From Heterobilharzia americana (lineage: Eukaryota; Platyhelminthes; Trematoda; Strigeidida; Schistosomatidae), in contig OX104127.1 in assembly GCA_944470555.2 (NCBI GenBank), positions 28,907,661 through 28,971,660 on the forward strand: a stretch of 64,000 nucleotides of DNA. The letters are read 5' to 3'. Position numbers and translations under genes: made by a program. A model generated the notes under the pieces. It did not search any database and was not told the DNA's origin. It saw only the letters and a program-made list of their open reading frames with translations. Below, in pieces: positions 32,301 through 42,778 of the stretch (position 1 is its first letter; each line of letters opens with the position of its first letter).

Positions 32301-35300
32301 CATAAACATATACTGGGTCGGTTTGGTTCTTGCGTTTTTATTTCTAGCTAAATACTTCGGACTTGTCAATTGTCCAGCAACGCGTCCATCTCATATAGTC
32401 TGTCTTCAATGTCTTCTAGATACCATCATCTGTTTCTCATCACTGAAAGTCCGCAATTATTTGTTGGTACTATGTCATCGAGTGATTGTTCTGTGGTTTC
32501 TTGGTCATAACTCTGACAGAATGCTTATAAGTTGGTAAATTAGATTAATACAATGTGGTCTGGTAATATTTACTAAGTGATTTGTAATTAATGATGCAAA
32601 AATCACTTATGTGCAACACATAAAATAATATAATAACTAGATATCAGTAAACACTCCGTTAACTAGGAAATTAAACCTTATGGTTGATCACAACTCTGTA
32701 TTATTTTTTATTTCGATATAATCTCGTATTAGTTTACTTCAACCAGGTTCCTACTTCGACACAGTTAGTAGACATGATCTTACAATACGTCCTTTAATTG
32801 TCTCATACAATATAAGTTCACAAACAAATCAACATTGGCACCATCTTTTTCCTATGATTGTAAATCTCTAAAATTGGCATGATACTGGAGTGGAAACTCA
32901 GAGGCTTTCTTCTAAAGTTTATGACTTAGTGTTCTGGGATTAAAAGTCTTACCTTCAATTCTTTCATGCATATTTTATTCCTAGATGTGAAGTTCAGGTT
33001 CCTGGTCAGCCGACAAAACGAGGTGTGATAGAATTCATTGGTAAGCATCGTGCTGTAGAATTCTATCTTTTTTACTAAAACTTATCTAAATATTAATTTT
33101 AAGAATAGTTTCCCAGGGTTGTACGAAACATTCGTCAAGCTTTATAGAGTATTTAGAATTCAAGTTAAATTAGATCTTAATATGCTAACAGGAGTAATAC
33201 CACTTCGTCTCTGCTGAGTCAACAATATCAGATTCATGAGTGTAAAGATTATACCTCCCAGTTATGAGGCCTAGCAATTAATTAAGACTAAAACAGTTAA
33301 ATGGAGTAGTTAAAACATATTCGGGTCTTATCGATCTCCAGTAAACTTTCCCAATACTCTACAACCGTTTATATTAGTCAGGTTTTTAAATTCGTCCACG
33401 TTATCTAATAGTGTTACTGTGCTTGCTTGTAGATAAATGGGGGTTCGGTCTACTGACGGTAGAGTCACACTTTCGGTTTGACTTGAATTATCTGACCTAG
33501 ACACTGGATTATTTTCATTATCTCTTACAAGTAAAGTGTACCGAAGCATTTGATTAACCAAAGACTGATTAATATCAGCATGTAAATTTTCATATGCAAT
33601 CCAGTCGATATTTGTACCTCAGGTGGATGATCTTGGTTGTGTTCCGTTTTCTTAGCTGGGTGGTTTAATCGTGAATTTTTAGTGAGGACCGAAGTGATTT
33701 AAAATCCCAGTCAGTAAAGAAAAACTAGTGTTAGAGAAAACCGATACCATTGTCAACTTAGCTAGTTTTGTATAGCCTCTAAATGAGCTTTAGTTGTATT
33801 TAAGGATGACAAGAAACATTTGTGAACAATACCTAAGCAGTATTTAAACCGTTATTATCTTCAGGAACAACCAAATTTAAACCTGGTTATTGGGTTGGAA
33901 TTCGTTATGATGAACCTTTGGGAAGAAATGATGGGAGGTAGGTCTTCATTAATGTTTACTGTATATTTCCGGTCATGATCAATCATTTTGAATTTTAACA
34001 TTCCATTGGCAATTTTTGACTAATGGCCCAACTAAAAGGGTAAGCGTCGAAATGTGGTATACAACAATTGAATGAACCAGGCAGTGTTCATTATCGGTCA
34101 TTAGTGATGACTGCCACCTACAGTATTTTCAGCTTCAGTAAACGGATAAAGTAAAATGTAAGATTAATTTATCGACTGATAACTAAACAACATGCCTAAC
34201 GCACCACTTATAAATGAAAAATACTACAATAATGCTTTCTCACAATGCGCTTTATAGAGATGCTTAGACAAAACTGATTTTGTTATGGAGGGACTTCTGT
34301 TGCAAGAAAGTGACGTGTTGATTTTCAGTTAAACTAATTTGTATCAGATAATCTGGGTTGAAATACATGATTCACAAAATCACTGCTTAAGGTGTCTGGA
34401 AACGTATAGCGTAAACAAGTTTGCATTCGTTCTGGGATAAGTTTATCTATTATGACGACTATTAACAATTCGGATCGAAATTTCTGTCTAGAAGAATGTT
34501 ATATTGAAGAAAGTGGTCGCAACCAACCCTGAAAAGGTGATAACGAGTTCATAGGATTATGTGTATTGTCTTTATTTTTTGTTTAAATGAAGTTTAAAAT
34601 TAGCGAGGCCTTCAGTTTGTTTTGTATATGATGACTGATCGAACCACATATTACCAGATTTAAGTTTGAGTTACGTACTCAATATTCGAAAATTTTGTAT
34701 GTATTAATTGACTTCTAATCTTAAAAAGCTGTTTAGAACCAGTTATTGATTCACATTCGCTGTTGTCGTCCTCAAACATATTGCGTTGGTTCATGACACA
34801 TTTGTGTCGGCGATCACACTGTATTCTTAGTTAAGTGGTTTCCAAGGAGGAAAACCTGTTGATACTACATTTGAAAAACTACTCACCTGTCAAAATTAAC
34901 GAAGTGAACCGTGTAATTTGTACATAATTTGCAAATTAGTCCTCCTGTCTAGTGTAACTTAGCTGTTAATGCATGTTAATGCTTCAGATAGTAAGTGATG
35001 TTATCACTAATGAATACATTGTGTTTAACATAAATTATCACCCTTTTATTTCTGACTAACTGCTTCTCTTCTGCATAATCGATGTTTTAAAAAACGTGTT
35101 TTCTGTTATTGAAAAGTAAAACAGTGACCATCAAAAAAGTGACAATCCTTGGATATATCCAAGCTGTAAAAAGGTTAAACAGTCAAACTAGTCTAGTGGA
35201 GCTTCTTATCAAAATATTTCCATTAATAAACTTTGCAAAGTATGGGTTTCCACTAAATAATTAACCATAATTAATCTCCGTCAATTATTATTCCTTCATC

Positions 35301-36549
35301 ACAGTTAAGTAGTGATATTCTTAACTTATATTTTTTCGCCACTGTATCAAAATTAGTCTTGCATTACAATTCATTTCAGTATAGGTTAATGCTTGAAAAA
35401 AACAGTGTACGACGTTAATTTCATTCGCATTCGACAAAAGTCTTGATTTGCCTAACGTTTTTGAAATGAAGCCGCCCACAGAAATTTTTTAACTTTATCA
35501 CAACAATTTTCAGTGTATTATGTGCATATATACCCAAAGCTATTGAATATGTTGCCAGATTTTATGAGCTTAGGTAAATTTGCTACTCGTATCATGGCAT
35601 AGTCGATAAGCATATGCCAATCTGAGCCACCTTTGGCGCCTTTGATAGCCCTAGGATTTGATGGAAGAAGCGGAGGGGTAGTCAGTGTGTGACGTGGCAC
35701 TGTGGAATGAATGGTCGTTGTATCAGGTTACCATCTGTTGGTGCATCACAACTCCCTGGGTTGGGTCCGAAAGGTCACGCAACTCAGTCTTGAAACGTTA
35801 TGAGTTATGGTTCAGAGTCGAGACCAGCGGCGATCATACTACGGCTTCCTTCTGCTGATTGCTTTGATCTTACTGGAGTGCCCTACTATTGTTTTTCCTT
35901 CTTACTTATCCATTTCCCATAGTTTATGTCTTCACAATATTGTTTTACTGTTTTGTGTAGCGCATTTCTTGGTGACCTTGATGTACTGTCTTTGTGTTCT
36001 AATAATAATACCCGGTAATGTGCACATCTTAGCACTAACGGTGAATGGGAATTTATCTCGTATCTTTTAAAAAGTGTTATACTCTGCAGGAAAACGTCTC
36101 ACGTCCCAAGTTCAAACTCGACTCCTCCTACTTCAGCGTCAGTACATAAGTAGTATCATGAACGTTAACGTAATAAGGGTAGTATATAAGCCCATGTGCT
36201 GGGTTAAGTTACATAAATAAATAGTGTAAAATCTGATCTACGCAAATAAGTAAGTCCTCAGTTCAGCTTTATTTTACTTTTACTATTTAAATAAATGAAG
36301 AAGAATTAGCTGAATTTATCTTCTAAACTCTAATTATTTTAAAAAGTTCTTTACTAGCTTGTTTGTCAGTAAACCAAACTTATATGCGTATACATCGTCT
36401 AACGTAGATTCAATACATTGCATTATTTTAGTGTTGATGGGGTACGATATTTTCATTGTCAAGACAAGTATGGCGCATTTGTGAAACCACAATATGTTGA
36501 AGCTGGCGACTTTCCTGAATTTGGAATTGATGAACTAGATGAAATATAA
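26251..36549 (+). CDS. TBCB: Tubulin-folding cofactor B (tubulin-specific chaperone B), 6 exons
   Basis: The joined exons 26251-26352, 26390-26630, 30302-30446, 32985-33040, 33865-33937 and 36432-36549 give 244 residues, the same length as human TBCB. Residues 1-95 form the ubiquitin-like domain ([20 protein letters not shown], then the IHVTDPT strand). A charged Glu/Gln/Lys-rich coiled coil follows ([20 protein letters not shown]). The C-terminal CAP-Gly domain begins at SLPVGSRCEV and contains [20 protein letters not shown] and KYGAFVKP. The protein ends in DEI, the conserved C-terminal motif of the family. TBCB binds alpha-tubulin handed on from the CCT chaperonin and, with TBCE, takes part in heterodimer assembly and disassembly in the cytoplasm. 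All introns are GT-AG (37, 3671, 2538, 824 and 2494 bases), and all codon phases join without a break. A TTTCATTTCAG site at about 26147 could be a cis- or trans-splice acceptor for the 5' UTR. Confidence 0.97.
26390..26630 (+). CDS. TBCB: TBCB exon 2
   Basis: The acceptor AGTTTTCAG|GAA lies only 37 bases after the exon 1 donor. The exon encodes the rest of the ubiquitin-like domain and the start of the linker ([14 protein letters not shown]). The donor is GAAG|GTATAT in phase 1. Confidence 0.95.
26930..29760 (+). pseudogene. Second-family RTE-like retrotransposon remnant (copy B) in TBCB intron 2
   Basis: The endonuclease region near 26960-27060 reads [20 protein letters not shown], matching copy A. 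At 27821-28009, [19 protein letters not shown] and [11 protein letters not shown] match copy A's linker. RT follows at 28440-29040: [22 protein letters not shown] text, [20 protein letters not shown] (28710-28770), and a catalytic-box remnant [11 protein letters not shown], so YADD is lost. The C-terminal part, with a wild-type-like [20 protein letters not shown] stretch, is at 29375-29450. It lies in the sense direction of the host intron. Stops and frameshifts are frequent. Confidence 0.82.
29810..30010 (+). repeat. tRNA-derived SINE-like element
   Basis: An A-box-like stretch (TGACTCACTGGCTTGAGC) and a B-box-like GAGTTCAAGTGTC lie about 45 bases apart. They are followed by a body ending GCTTATAGGCTGGTATATG and TTGGGTTAAATTGTGT. 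The ending resembles 36165-36240. It is a pol III-type promoter layout without a foldable tRNA. Confidence 0.5.
30302..30446 (+). CDS. TBCB: TBCB exon 3
   Basis: Acceptor GTTTTCACAG|TTTCT, donor TCTCG|GTAGGT in phase 2. It encodes the [13 protein letters not shown] segment and the charged coiled coil, ending at PVGSR. Confidence 0.95.
31040..31215 (+). repeat. SINE-like fragment with B-box
   Basis: GGTTGCCGGTTCGACTTCTG includes a good B-box. The downstream part, TTCAATCATCACCCAGTATC, matches 31465-31484. This is the first unit of a tandem pair in TBCB intron 3. Confidence 0.5.
31255..31520 (+). repeat. tRNA-derived SINE-like element
   Basis: An A-box-like ACCTCAGTTGGTAGAGCAC at about 31382 and a B-box-like TGGTTTAAGTCCTAC at about 31423 resemble a tRNA, but the anticodon arm and acceptor stem do not pair. 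A tail matching the neighbouring unit follows. Confidence 0.6.
32210..32325 (+). repeat. SINE-like fragment with B-box
   Basis: GAGTTTAAGTCCTGC at about 32258 is a B-box-like core, followed by CAGCCCAGGACATAAACA and ACTGGGTCGGTTTGG, related in layout to the other intronic SINE pieces. Confidence 0.35.
32985..33040 (+). CDS. TBCB: TBCB exon 4
   Basis: Acceptor TTATTCCTAG|ATGTG, donor CATTG|GTAAGC. It encodes [18 protein letters not shown], the first strands of the CAP-Gly domain. Confidence 0.95.
33865..33937 (+). CDS. TBCB: TBCB exon 5
   Basis: Acceptor TTATCTTCAG|GAACA, donor GGGAG|GTAGGT. It holds the core CAP-Gly motif [18 protein letters not shown]. The usual GKNDG or GKHDG loop has Arg in place of Lys. 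Confidence 0.96.
36070..36245 (+). repeat. SINE-like fragment in TBCB intron 5
   Basis: CAAGTTCAAACTCGACTCC is a B-box-like core. The tail ATATAAGCCCATGTGCTGGG followed by TTAAGTTACATAAATAAAT resembles the tail of 29810-30010. Confidence 0.45.
36432..36549 (+). CDS. TBCB: TBCB exon 6 and stop
   Basis: Acceptor CATTATTTTAG|TGTTG. It encodes [19 protein letters not shown] and the acidic tail ending DELDEI, with stop TAA at 36547-36549. Confidence 0.96.
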
Positions 36550-36924
36550 CGGCATACTTTCTAAATTTATAGCAAGAGTCGAAATAAGCTATCCACAACA
36601 CCCTTGCTTGTATATTGGACTAAATGTATTTGGACAAAAAGTGTACGCCAGCTTTCACTGTATCATAATACTTTATCAGTTTTACTAATTTTTTCAGATT
36701 TCTATCATGGTTATTGATGATAATATGAAATGAATTAAAATATATTGTGTTCGTTATTTTTAAAGTGTATCTATGATTGAAATGAGATGAGTAAACTGGT
36801 GGTTAGTTAGTTAGCTGTTACCGTAGTTTCCTCATACTTCAGCGTTTACTGGACTGACTGTTTAAATATCTATGCTGATTTCTCCTCATGGTATACTTGT
36901 TCAAAAAAACATAACAACCAAAAC

Positions 36925-36930
36925 AATAAA
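36925..36930 (+). promoter_or_regulatory. Candidate TBCB polyadenylation signal AATAAA
   Basis: This is the AATAAA I found downstream of the TBCB stop codon, about 375 bases after it. It implies a 3' UTR of roughly 390-400 bases. Confidence 0.45.
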
Positions 36931-36949
36931 GTTTTATGAAATACTCAGG

Positions 36950-37555
36950 TCTGTTTATTACCCTTCGCAGTCGCAACTGTCGACGTTAGCATAAGACGAA
37001 CATGATTAAAACGGAAGAGCAGGATCATGTTCTTGATTATTTGCCCGATTTGATTTCTACCCTTTTTCAATGTAACTCTATAAATACTATTCGAGCTTTT
37101 TGAAAATCTATTTGTTTTAAGGCATTTTTCACTGCATAACATCAGTTGGAGAACCACTGAAACTTGGGAGTTCTAAGTACCTGGTTTACTGTGGTTCAGG
37201 ACTCTTCAACATATCCTGTCAAATTATCTCCGTAATTAGTTTAGTTATCTTAAGGGATAGAGGATCGAGTTATTAGCTTGATGAGGGTCATCCTTAGTTG
37301 TATTTGAATATTCCCACTGAGTCTTAAAAAAGGATTTCAGTGAACAAATTTGTCTAGGACGATATCATTCCAGGAGCTTTACAACAGCATTTAAATAATT
37401 AATCAGTATACATGTGTAGTGGTAACACTTCGATATTTGTCATCCGAAAAGGACGAAAGAAAACATGGATTTAATGAAAGGCTTGCTTTTGAACACAATT
37501 TCGGCTTCCGTAAAATGTGAAACAAATCATGTGAAATAGTTTCCGCTGCCAACTG
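36950..37555. other. No gene recognised
   Basis: AT-rich intergenic sequence between the two convergent genes, with no supported frame. Confidence 0.4.
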
Positions 37556-37559
37556 GGTG

Positions 37560-37860
37560 CTGTAGGATAGAACTTTTGATCGGTCTTAGGCGTTCACTTC
37601 CAGGTTGAAGAGTCTTCTTAGGAACTTGACTTTCAATCATTTGGTCCTGTTATATCTCGAGCCAGAAAGAGTAAGAGCCACAACTAGTCAATAATAAATG
37701 TCATTCATGAGCCTATCGTTGTTCCTATTCGTTGACATTTGAATTCTGCCGCCTACGATCCTAAGGCCTTGTACATCTGTGTACAGTATTACTTGATCTT
37801 CTCTCTGAGTCAGCTAGTGTACTTTTAGTGGTCTGTAGCATCAACTCGTACGTAGTAACT
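37560..37860. repeat. Possible SINE-like repeat
   Basis: CTTGACTTTCAATCATTTGG (from about 37627) resembles the middle of the SINE-like unit near 29855 and the reverse complement of the 55545-55580 region. Boundaries are unclear. Confidence 0.25.
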
Positions 37861-38450
37861 CGGGAATAATAATAGTTGGGACCAACGTTAGGCATTTCTC
37901 AGTCCGTTAATCATATGACCCTAAAGGAAACTCAAACCGAGGTTCAGGTCAGAACAATCAGCCAAACCCTCAACTCACAAATGTAACAGACCCAAGTCAT
38001 TAAAGAACTGGTTCAGTAGCTTTTAGAAGCTGAATTAAATTTATTGTGTATAAATAAATTAGTAAAGGTTAGTGTGGAATTAGTAGTCACTTCCCGAATT
38101 CTAGAACAAAGACTCGAAGTGCCTATCTCTATTTTCGTCTATCTGAATGCGCTATCTTATTATTGGTCAATATCTGTGATGACTTGTACAGCTAACATTT
38201 AAAGCTTGATCTTTGCTATTTTCATTGCTCCATAACCTTTTTTTCGCAAAAACCTTCGAATGAGGGTTTAGGTTTCCTCCCTAATAATCCCTGCTTCACA
38301 AGGAACTGTCCACATTACATTTCTAACTTTTGCGTACTGAAGTTACCATGTTGTGATATGATTTTTTGGTTATTGATTTCTATTTGTTCGGAAACTGAAA
38401 TAGATAAAAAGTGAGTGGAAGAGTGAAGAACACTTGATACTGAAAGTGTA
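37861..38450. other. No gene recognised
   Basis: No supported frame or repeat match. Confidence 0.35.
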
Positions 38451-38599
38451 GTGGTATTTCGGTGTTCTCCGAGTTCCACTAAGGAGACTTTTTTATGAAG
38501 TTGTTGCTGAGAATATCACCAAGCCGGGTGGTAAAACGTTCACGAAATAATAACGCCCACTGAACTCCCATCATACTGATCTGCGAATCATTTCAAATT

Positions 38600-39560
38600 A
38601 AAAGCATAGGTTCCAAAATAATTTATTTTGTGGGTTGAAAGCTGAAACCTTGATATGATGGTTGGGATTGCATATCACAATGACCCAACGGGGTACGCTA
38701 ACTGGAACACTTGTTCCCTTCAGGTCTATACCAGAAAGTCCTGTTAGATATTGGTAAGACGAAAAGCAATAATTCTTATTCCTGGTTGGACGCATAGTGA
38801 CAAGTAATGTGTTTCCCACGAATTACTAGCAGTTCCATGCTGATGCTGCCTTCCCTATAGAAAACGGGGAAATTCGGCCCCGGAAATAGCACACCGTGCT
38901 CCAAAAAATTGTGGTGCCGGGAGTATAGGCTTTTCCAATCTGCTGTTAGAACAATCAGACCTTAATCCAACAATGATAAGAAAACCGCGTCTGGCGAATC
39001 TTTGAAATTCATTACTTGAGTGTCAGGAGATTCGATGGCCGATTATTGTAGGCATAGCACTAAGTTATCGAGCGGAAAGCGCACCTCTTGACCAGATACC
39101 AATCTGCATGCTGTCCGACTGAATAAATTAGTAAGAACTGCAAAGGGTTGTGAGACCTATCGATATGGTCATTAGCAATTAAGTGCTCTAAACATCGTTC
39201 AGTAAGTAACACTGTGTCACTGCTATACGAAAATACACAGTGCCTAGGTTTTACTCCTATCTATTCATAATCCGTTGACTGCAGTTCGAATGATACAAGG
39301 GATGAATCCTACCAAAAACCATTAATTCTACCAAATAAAGCAAAACATTCAGGTGTAGTCACACTATTAAGAGGATTCAATGCTCAAGTAGTCAAGCTGA
39401 GGCAGTTGGAAACACGTCAGCGGGCTGTTCACGGTATCGCATACCGACGAGCTAACAGTGGGACCGTCTCGCAATTTTGTCCCGACAATCACTTGTTTTT
39501 GGCTGACACTAACTTCAGGACAAAGCATACAATATATATGTTAGTGTGTACCACACGAAA
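38600..39560 (+). pseudogene. Second-family RTE-like retrotransposon remnant (copy D, 5' part)
   Basis: The 5' UTR-like text near 38665-38745 (CATATCACAATGACCC and TCTATACCAGAAAG) matches the reverse complement of the 5' region of the 51240-55228 element. GATGCTGCCTTCCCTATAGA near 38840 matches copy C. A decayed endonuclease follows at 39040-39540, with words equivalent to VGIALSYRAE, GGFNAQVVKLRQLE and FLADTNFRTKH. No RT remains. Confidence 0.65.
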
Positions 39561-41190
39561 GTAGTTACTGAATTAAATTTCAACACTCGTGGGATTATGG
39601 TGATGGGCAAAATCATACCTTCCTCCTATTTATGATAAGAGGAAATGTTATCATGTTTACATAACAAGTACCTTCTAGCATACTTTGTCCACTTATGGTT
39701 TTAGTAGACATGTGTTTTCAATAACTGCGTTGTAAACAGTACAAACCAGTCACAGGATTGGTATTAAAACAGACTCTATGGCGGATAAACCACTGAGAAT
39801 AACTACTTAGGTCTACCGGTATCTCAGTCACTCACAAATCAGACCCTGGGTGTTCAAAAACAGTTTGCACTTGGATCCAGTCTAGGTCCGTAAGTTTATT
39901 TACATTTCCTAATCTTGTAGGCCCAAATTATTGGGCCCTTTTTGAACTCTCAGAAATAGATAGGTTAAGACTACTAGCTGGTTCATCACGTTTCAGATAA
40001 CACTTATCTAACCGCTAAACTTCCAATCAAAACTTAATATATCTTATTTTCTGAATGTTCTGACGACTACATCTTGCTAGGTCTAACGATGGTACTGGAG
40101 GAGAATGTGACCGTATGGTTTTGCTAAGTTCGATGAGTGTTATGTATGCTCCCTATCCTATTATTCTCACGCTTTGGTCCACCACTCATGCCGTGAAGTG
40201 ACTGAGGGGAAGGTCAAATTTGTCGTCCTCTAGAAAGTCTTTCATCTAACCATGTGTTCATAGCTACTAGCTTTCATGTCGGGGTATTTACACAAAATAA
40301 ATTAGGGGAAAGAGAATGTTTGGCGCTTAAACGCTGGTTGGTTTATATAGAGGTTTCACCTAGGAGAATTGATAAATCTGGATTCCAAGCCAGCTGCTGC
40401 ACACAGACTACAGCATGCAAAAAGGAAGAATGGCACACGAACGCGCTTTGTTAACTGCCAACCATGATAATACAACACCTGATGTTGCGCCGCTGCATCA
40501 TTTGCTGAAAGTTCGGAAAGATCTCCTAAAACAATCATTTACCTCAGTCTGAGCGTTCAGGCCGCAGTATATCTCCATACAAATCATGAATCAATATTTA
40601 CAATGAAGACTTAAAAACGCTTACCGATCCTAACGAGCGACGAAACCCACTGTATTACGGACGTCATAATAGATCCTTCGGATTTTTGTACATTCGTCGC
40701 TATTAACACAAGAAATGTACTATTATCAACAGGATCTTCCGATTTCTGACTAAACTATTCTAAATCCAGGAGTGTGGCTTAACCAGCCTGCCTTTCACAT
40801 CCATACCTTGATGCATATCGGACTAATTTGGTACGAACTTCTAAAAGTTCCACAGCTGATGTATGCTATATTTCAAAGACTTGTATACAACATCTTATTC
40901 CGGTGCTCCAATCAACTTCTTCATCCATCGACTTTGTTTGTCGTGCACCTATACATGAGAGCTGTAGCATAAGCAACTGATGCCGCTGTTCCTGGATTGG
41001 GCTAGAACTAAAGCTGCACTAGTCATATAGATTACTAATAACAGTTAATGGTGAACTACTCCACTTAAATGTTCAGTCAAATTACGAAACAATAGGCAAA
41101 ATGGACCATGTAACTTAGCCATATCTGTTTACACTCTAACTGACAGCAACCAATATGCATAAAGGGATGAGTTGTTCCACTTAAGTAGTC
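39561..41190. other. No gene recognised; one short coding-like frame
   Basis: Mostly structureless AT-rich sequence. The + frame 40430-40552 encodes a 40-residue coding-like peptide (MAHERALLTANHDNTTPDVA and onward, ending KVRKDLLKQSFTSV). It has no recognised domain and no linked exon. Confidence 0.35.
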
Positions 41191-41199
41191 TTCGCAATA

Positions 41200-42085
41200 A
41201 ACATCACTCGACAGATATTGTAGAGCTGGAATATGCAGGATAAAAGTCTAGGCTAACATGGGAGTAGTTCAGAGGGCAAATGCAGATTGACTTTGTCCAT
41301 ATGATAACCTACTTCTTGTCGAACCACCTCCTGCAGAACCATTGCCATTGTGCCACCTGGCACCTTTTTACTCTACCACCTTCGTGTGAACTCAGATCAT
41401 ATTGCGATTGGTTGCCTATCGAAAACTAGTGTAAACGCTAGAGGTACTTCGAGGAGCAATTTAGCTTCCCTATTACTTCAGCGATATGACGTAAAGTTTA
41501 GTACCTTATACCGTATGGTCGGCCAGCACCGAATTACCAGAAGAAGCAGAGGTCCGTAAGGAACCTCAGGTCGTATTAGGTATAGGGTCGACAAAAACCA
41601 CTTTCTGCACTGTTTATTTGAGGATGGAGGTACTACTGTAGTCAGAAAACTAAATACGTTGTTTGTGAAAGTTTGGTATGCTGGAGTTGTCATCCATTTC
41701 AGGAAAGCGTCCACGTAATGCGTGTGACGATAATCAGGCTACCAGTAACATCTAAATATCTGCTTCTATCATACCTCGCAGGCTCTGCAAAACGCGTCAG
41801 AAACTGATTCGTGAGGAGCAGAATGTGTTTTGTTCAGATCGTGGATGCCTTGACTACATGCTCACTCCCCCATAGTTAGATGCTCGGGCACCGCGAATGT
41901 TGCAGACTGTCAGTGTTCCTTAAGATTAGGGTAGTTTTTGATTTGTTGAATGCTTTACATTTGCTTGTTGGTGAGGGTTATCCCTGAGAAGTTTGTTAAG
42001 ATCCTGAAAATCTTATATGAAGACACCCCAAATAGGGTGGTGGTACACAATCACCCATCTATTGTTTCAGATTAACAGTTAGCTA
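41200..42085 (+). pseudogene. Non-LTR reverse transcriptase fragment of an unassigned family
   Basis: VNSDHIAIGCLSKTS at about 41387 resembles the SDHxxv motif at the end of an endonuclease domain. LLQRYDVKFSTLYRMVGQHR lies at about 41485. EKFVKILKILYEDTPNRVVV at 41990-42050 matches the RT helix before the GVRQG motif in RTE-like RTs. The sequence between is deleted or frameshifted. It does not clearly match the other copies in this window. Confidence 0.5.
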
Positions 42086-42089
42086 GCTG

Positions 42090-42705
42090 CGTTTCGATGA
42101 CTCTAGTTATTTGTAGATTTATTGGCTAGGATTTTCATTTTTGTCAGAAAATTCGTTCAGCTACATTTGTTTACTAATATAACAATAATACCAAGTTATT
42201 TATCAAAATACCTATGCAATATAACCTTTAGACGTTGCGCGTGTGAATGATGTACAGGATATCTACAGTTAACCTAATTATTTGAGGGATATTTTGGACA
42301 GGCAATTGTTTTTTCAAATTGGTATGTTTATGAACAATAATCTATGTTCATTGTGTGCTACATAAAGTAAGCGATATAATACGGAATTATATTTCATCAT
42401 AGTAACTAAATTTTGCTCTTACACTAGTGAAACGCTTCTTTTTTTTCTGAGGCGAGATTTTTTCACTGTGACCAACTTCACTTATACCTGGATGCCTAAA
42501 GGGTTTATAACCTAACTCTTTAGTTAGTCTGCTAAATTAGTGTCATTTTAAGTAGCTTTACCAGTAAATATATATTTGGATAAAATGCATATATCACAAG
42601 TTATTATACAGCATATTTCCATAGGTAAAGTAAGAAGTGATCATTCCATATTCTGAAATATTCAATACAACATATGATACAGTAAATTCTAGACAAACAG
42701 ATATC
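42090..42705. other. DNAJC19 3' flank, no gene recognised
   Basis: AT-rich sequence downstream of the DNAJC19 stop codon. It presumably includes that gene's 3' UTR. No canonical AATAAA stands out close to the stop on the - strand. Confidence 0.35.
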
Positions 42706-42710
42706 ACGAA

Positions 42711-42778
42711 TTAACTTTTATTCGATTCTAACAAATCCTTGGCTTGATTGATCTTAGCAGCGAGGTATGGTGAACCAC
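42711..42778 (-). CDS. DNAJC19: DNAJC19 exon 4 and stop
   Basis: Acceptor TTCTCTTTAG|GTGGTT. It encodes GSPYLAAKINQAKDLLESNK and Ser, then TAA (42713-42711). Confidence 0.95.
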
